Assembly: GCF_000425405.1 (NCBI RefSeq)
Contig: NZ_KE384363.1
Coordinates: 248,001-312,000 of the forward strand
From: Ferrimonas kyonanensis DSM 18153
Lineage (GTDB): Bacteria > Pseudomonadota > Gammaproteobacteria > Enterobacterales > Shewanellaceae
Direction: 5' to 3'
DNA length: 64,000 nt
The position numbers and the translations under genes were made by a program. Each line of letters starts with the position of its first letter. Position 1 is the stretch's first letter. Below the pieces are notes generated by a model, which was not told the origin of the DNA, ran no database searches, and saw only the letters and a list, made by a program, of their open reading frames with translations. Positions 62,545 through 64,000 of the stretch are shown here, one piece after another.

Positions 62545-63633
62545 ATGAATTGCCGCCTGTCTGTGACTGCCCTGTCTCTGATCCTCACCCTGACCGCCTG
62601 CGGCCAGGCTCCTGCCAACGACACCGGCGCCGACACCACCGAAACGGCCCAGACCAGCGAAACCGACCAGAACATCGTCACCCTGCCGGTGGAGACCCGG
62701 GATGTGGTCACCGGCACCGTCGCTTCCTACTACAGCTCTACCGCCATCTTAGAAGCGCCGGAAGAGGCGATGGTGGTCAGTCGGGTCCCCGGCATCATTA
62801 CCCACATCGCCGTCGAAGAGGGCGACAAGGTGGTCGCCGGCCAATTGCTGGCCAGCATTGAGTCCGAGCGCTACCGCTACAACCTCAATAAGGCTCAGGC
62901 CGAACTGGACGTCATCGATCAAGAACTGAACCGTTTGAAAAAAATCGCCAACAAGCAACTGGTGAGCGAAGAGACCATGGCCAAACTGGAGTTCCGTCGC
63001 CTATCGGCCATCGCCGATAGGGATCTGGCGGCACTGCAATTGAAAGAGTCCAGGGCGGTGGCCCCCTTCGATGGCGTGGTGGCCAAGCGACTGGTCAAGC
63101 GCGGCAACATGGCCGAGCAATACAAAGAGCTGTTTTACGTGGTGCGTCAGGATGAACTGCACGGCATCCTGTACTTGCCGGAACAGGAGCTGAGCCAGGT
63201 GCGCAAAGGCCAGTTGGCCCAGTTGATCCTCGGGGCCAACGATCAGCGTTTTGAGGCGCAGGTGGAACGCATCAGTCCCATCGTCGACAGCGACACCGGC
63301 ACCTTCAAGGTAACCCTGACGGTGCCCAATGATAAAGGACAGCTAAAAGCCGGCATGTTTGCCAAGGCCAAGCTCAAATACGACAGCCACGACAATGCTC
63401 TGGTGATTCCCAGGACCGCGCTGCTGCGTCAGGATCAGGGCCATGCGGTGTACGTCGTGGAAGAAGGCAAAGCCCATCGACGCCAGGTTGAGCTGGGATT
63501 TGAAGACGAAGGCCGCATCGAGATCCTGTCCGGCCTGAGCCTGCAGGACAAAGTGGTGGTCCGCGGTCAGCATCAACTGAAAGAGGACGCCCACGTCGAA
63601 GTGATCGAGCCTCTGCAACTGGCCCAGCGCTAA
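62545..63633 (+). CDS. RND efflux periplasmic adaptor (MFP) lipoprotein
   Basis: The 362-residue protein links an RND pump to an outer-membrane channel. It has a lipoprotein signal (LTLTACGQ, C19), a biotinyl-lipoyl half-domain (VPGIITHIAVEEGDKVVAGQ), a helical hairpin (about 108-150), the second half-domain (RAVAPFDGVVAKRLVKRGN) and beta-barrel and C-terminal domains. It precedes the pump gene by 12 bases. Confidence 0.92.
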   Translation: MNCRLSVTALSLILTLTACGQAPANDTGADTTETAQTSETDQNIVTLPVETRDVVTGTVASYYSSTAILEAPEEAMVVSRVPGIITHIAVEEGDKVVAGQLLASIESERYRYNLNKAQAELDVIDQELNRLKKIANKQLVSEETMAKLEFRRLSAIADRDLAALQLKESRAVAPFDGVVAKRLVKRGNMAEQYKELFYVVRQDELHGILYLPEQELSQVRKGQLAQLILGANDQRFEAQVERISPIVDSDTGTFKVTLTVPNDKGQLKAGMFAKAKLKYDSHDNALVIPRTALLRQDQGHAVYVVEEGKAHRRQVELGFEDEGRIEILSGLSLQDKVVVRGQHQLKEDAHVEVIEPLQLAQR

Positions 63634-63645
63634 GGGTTCGGCATT

Positions 63646-64000
63646 ATGGGAATCATTAATACCTCAGTAAAACGGCCGGTTACCGTTTGGATGTTCATTT
63701 TGGCGGTGGTGATGTTCGGACTGGTGGGCTTCAGCCGCCTGGCGGTCAACCTGCTGCCTGACATGAGCTACCCCACCCTCACCGTGCGCACCCAATACGC
63801 CGGCGCCGCCCCCGCCGAAGTGGAGCAGTTGGTCAGCAAGCCCATCGAGGAAGCCATCGGCGTCGTCAAAGGGCTGCGCAAGGTCTCCTCCACCTCCCGG
63901 GCCGGGTTATCCGACGTGCTGCTGGAGTTTGAATGGGGCACCGACATGGACCTGGCGGCCCTGGACAGCCGGGAAAAACTCGATGCCATTCAACTGCCGC
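63646..64000 (+). CDS. RND efflux transporter permease, N-terminal part
   Basis: The first 118 codons of an AcrB-type pump. MGIINTSVKRPVTVWMFILA begins the first membrane helix, followed by LPDMSYPTLTVRTQYAGAAPAEVEQLVSKPIEEAIG and GLRKVSSTSRAG, standard RND porter-domain sequence. The gene runs off the right edge. It pairs with the adaptor upstream. Confidence 0.93.
   Translation, partial: MGIINTSVKRPVTVWMFILAVVMFGLVGFSRLAVNLLPDMSYPTLTVRTQYAGAAPAEVEQLVSKPIEEAIGVVKGLRKVSSTSRAGLSDVLLEFEWGTDMDLAALDSREKLDAIQLP

Overview
The window reads as chromosomal DNA of a marine, metal-respiring gammaproteobacterium of the Ferrimonas/Shewanella type (inference). The grounds are GC-rich codon use, an arrAB arsenate-respiration pair, a TonB2-type energy module with the DUF3450 and TPR partners seen in Alteromonadales and Vibrio, and the conserved yceD-rpmF-plsX-fabHDG-acpP-fabF cluster. 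High GC favours Ferrimonas over Shewanella, but no marker gene in the window settles the genus.

Layout. 0-5.7 kb: membrane-protein stub, CPA1 cation/proton antiporter, arrA-arrB with a strong terminator, and a small unassigned gene. 5.8-9.1 kb: an accessory patch with lower GC. It holds a membrane-anchored coiled-coil DUF4041/T5orf172 (GIY-YIG-like) protein that appears to sit inside a broken gene, a small unassigned gene, an untracked 49-residue gene, and two near-identical promoter-like repeats each followed by a hairpin and T-run. 9.3-12 kb: rplY, mepK and ldtD on the minus strand. 12.2-17.1 kb: a six-gene Ton operon (DUF3450, TtpC-like, ExbB, ExbD, TonB, TPR) behind a Fur-box-like sequence. 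17.5-24.7 kb: HU-like protein, DUF885 lipoprotein, msrPQ, a LysR regulator, a hypothetical gene, rmuC. 24.7-30.5 kb: slt, then moxR-DUF58-transglutaminase. 30.5-31.3 kb: an untracked 54-residue membrane gene and a decayed copy of the transglutaminase gene's 3' end. 31.3-36.6 kb: sbcB, cdd (with a CRP-like site), a YfcC-type transporter, a beta-hydroxyacid dehydrogenase. 36.7-40.5 kb: a lipoprotein, a LruC-domain surface protein and a divergent LysR regulator. 40.8-52.2 kb: a complete tad/flp pilus operon ending in an OmpA-like gene. 52.2-59 kb: an orphan type IV pilin-like gene and the fatty-acid synthesis cluster (minus strand). 59.3-64 kb: maf, DUF962, two tandem RarD-type transporters, and an RND efflux adaptor with the start of its pump.

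How genes work together. ArrA and ArrB form a periplasmic molybdenum/Fe-S reductase. The Ton module energises outer-membrane import, probably under iron control. LdtD and MepK make and cut the same 3-3 peptidoglycan crosslinks. MsrP and MsrQ repair periplasmic methionine. The tad operon encodes pilin, prepilin peptidase, secretin, ATPase, platform proteins and minor pilins. The fab cluster couples phospholipid and fatty-acid synthesis with ribosomal protein bL32.

The least explained parts are the 5.8-9.1 kb patch, the candidate small RNAs at 8.66, 9.02 and 17.2-17.4 kb, and the duplicated transglutaminase tail at 31.1 kb.
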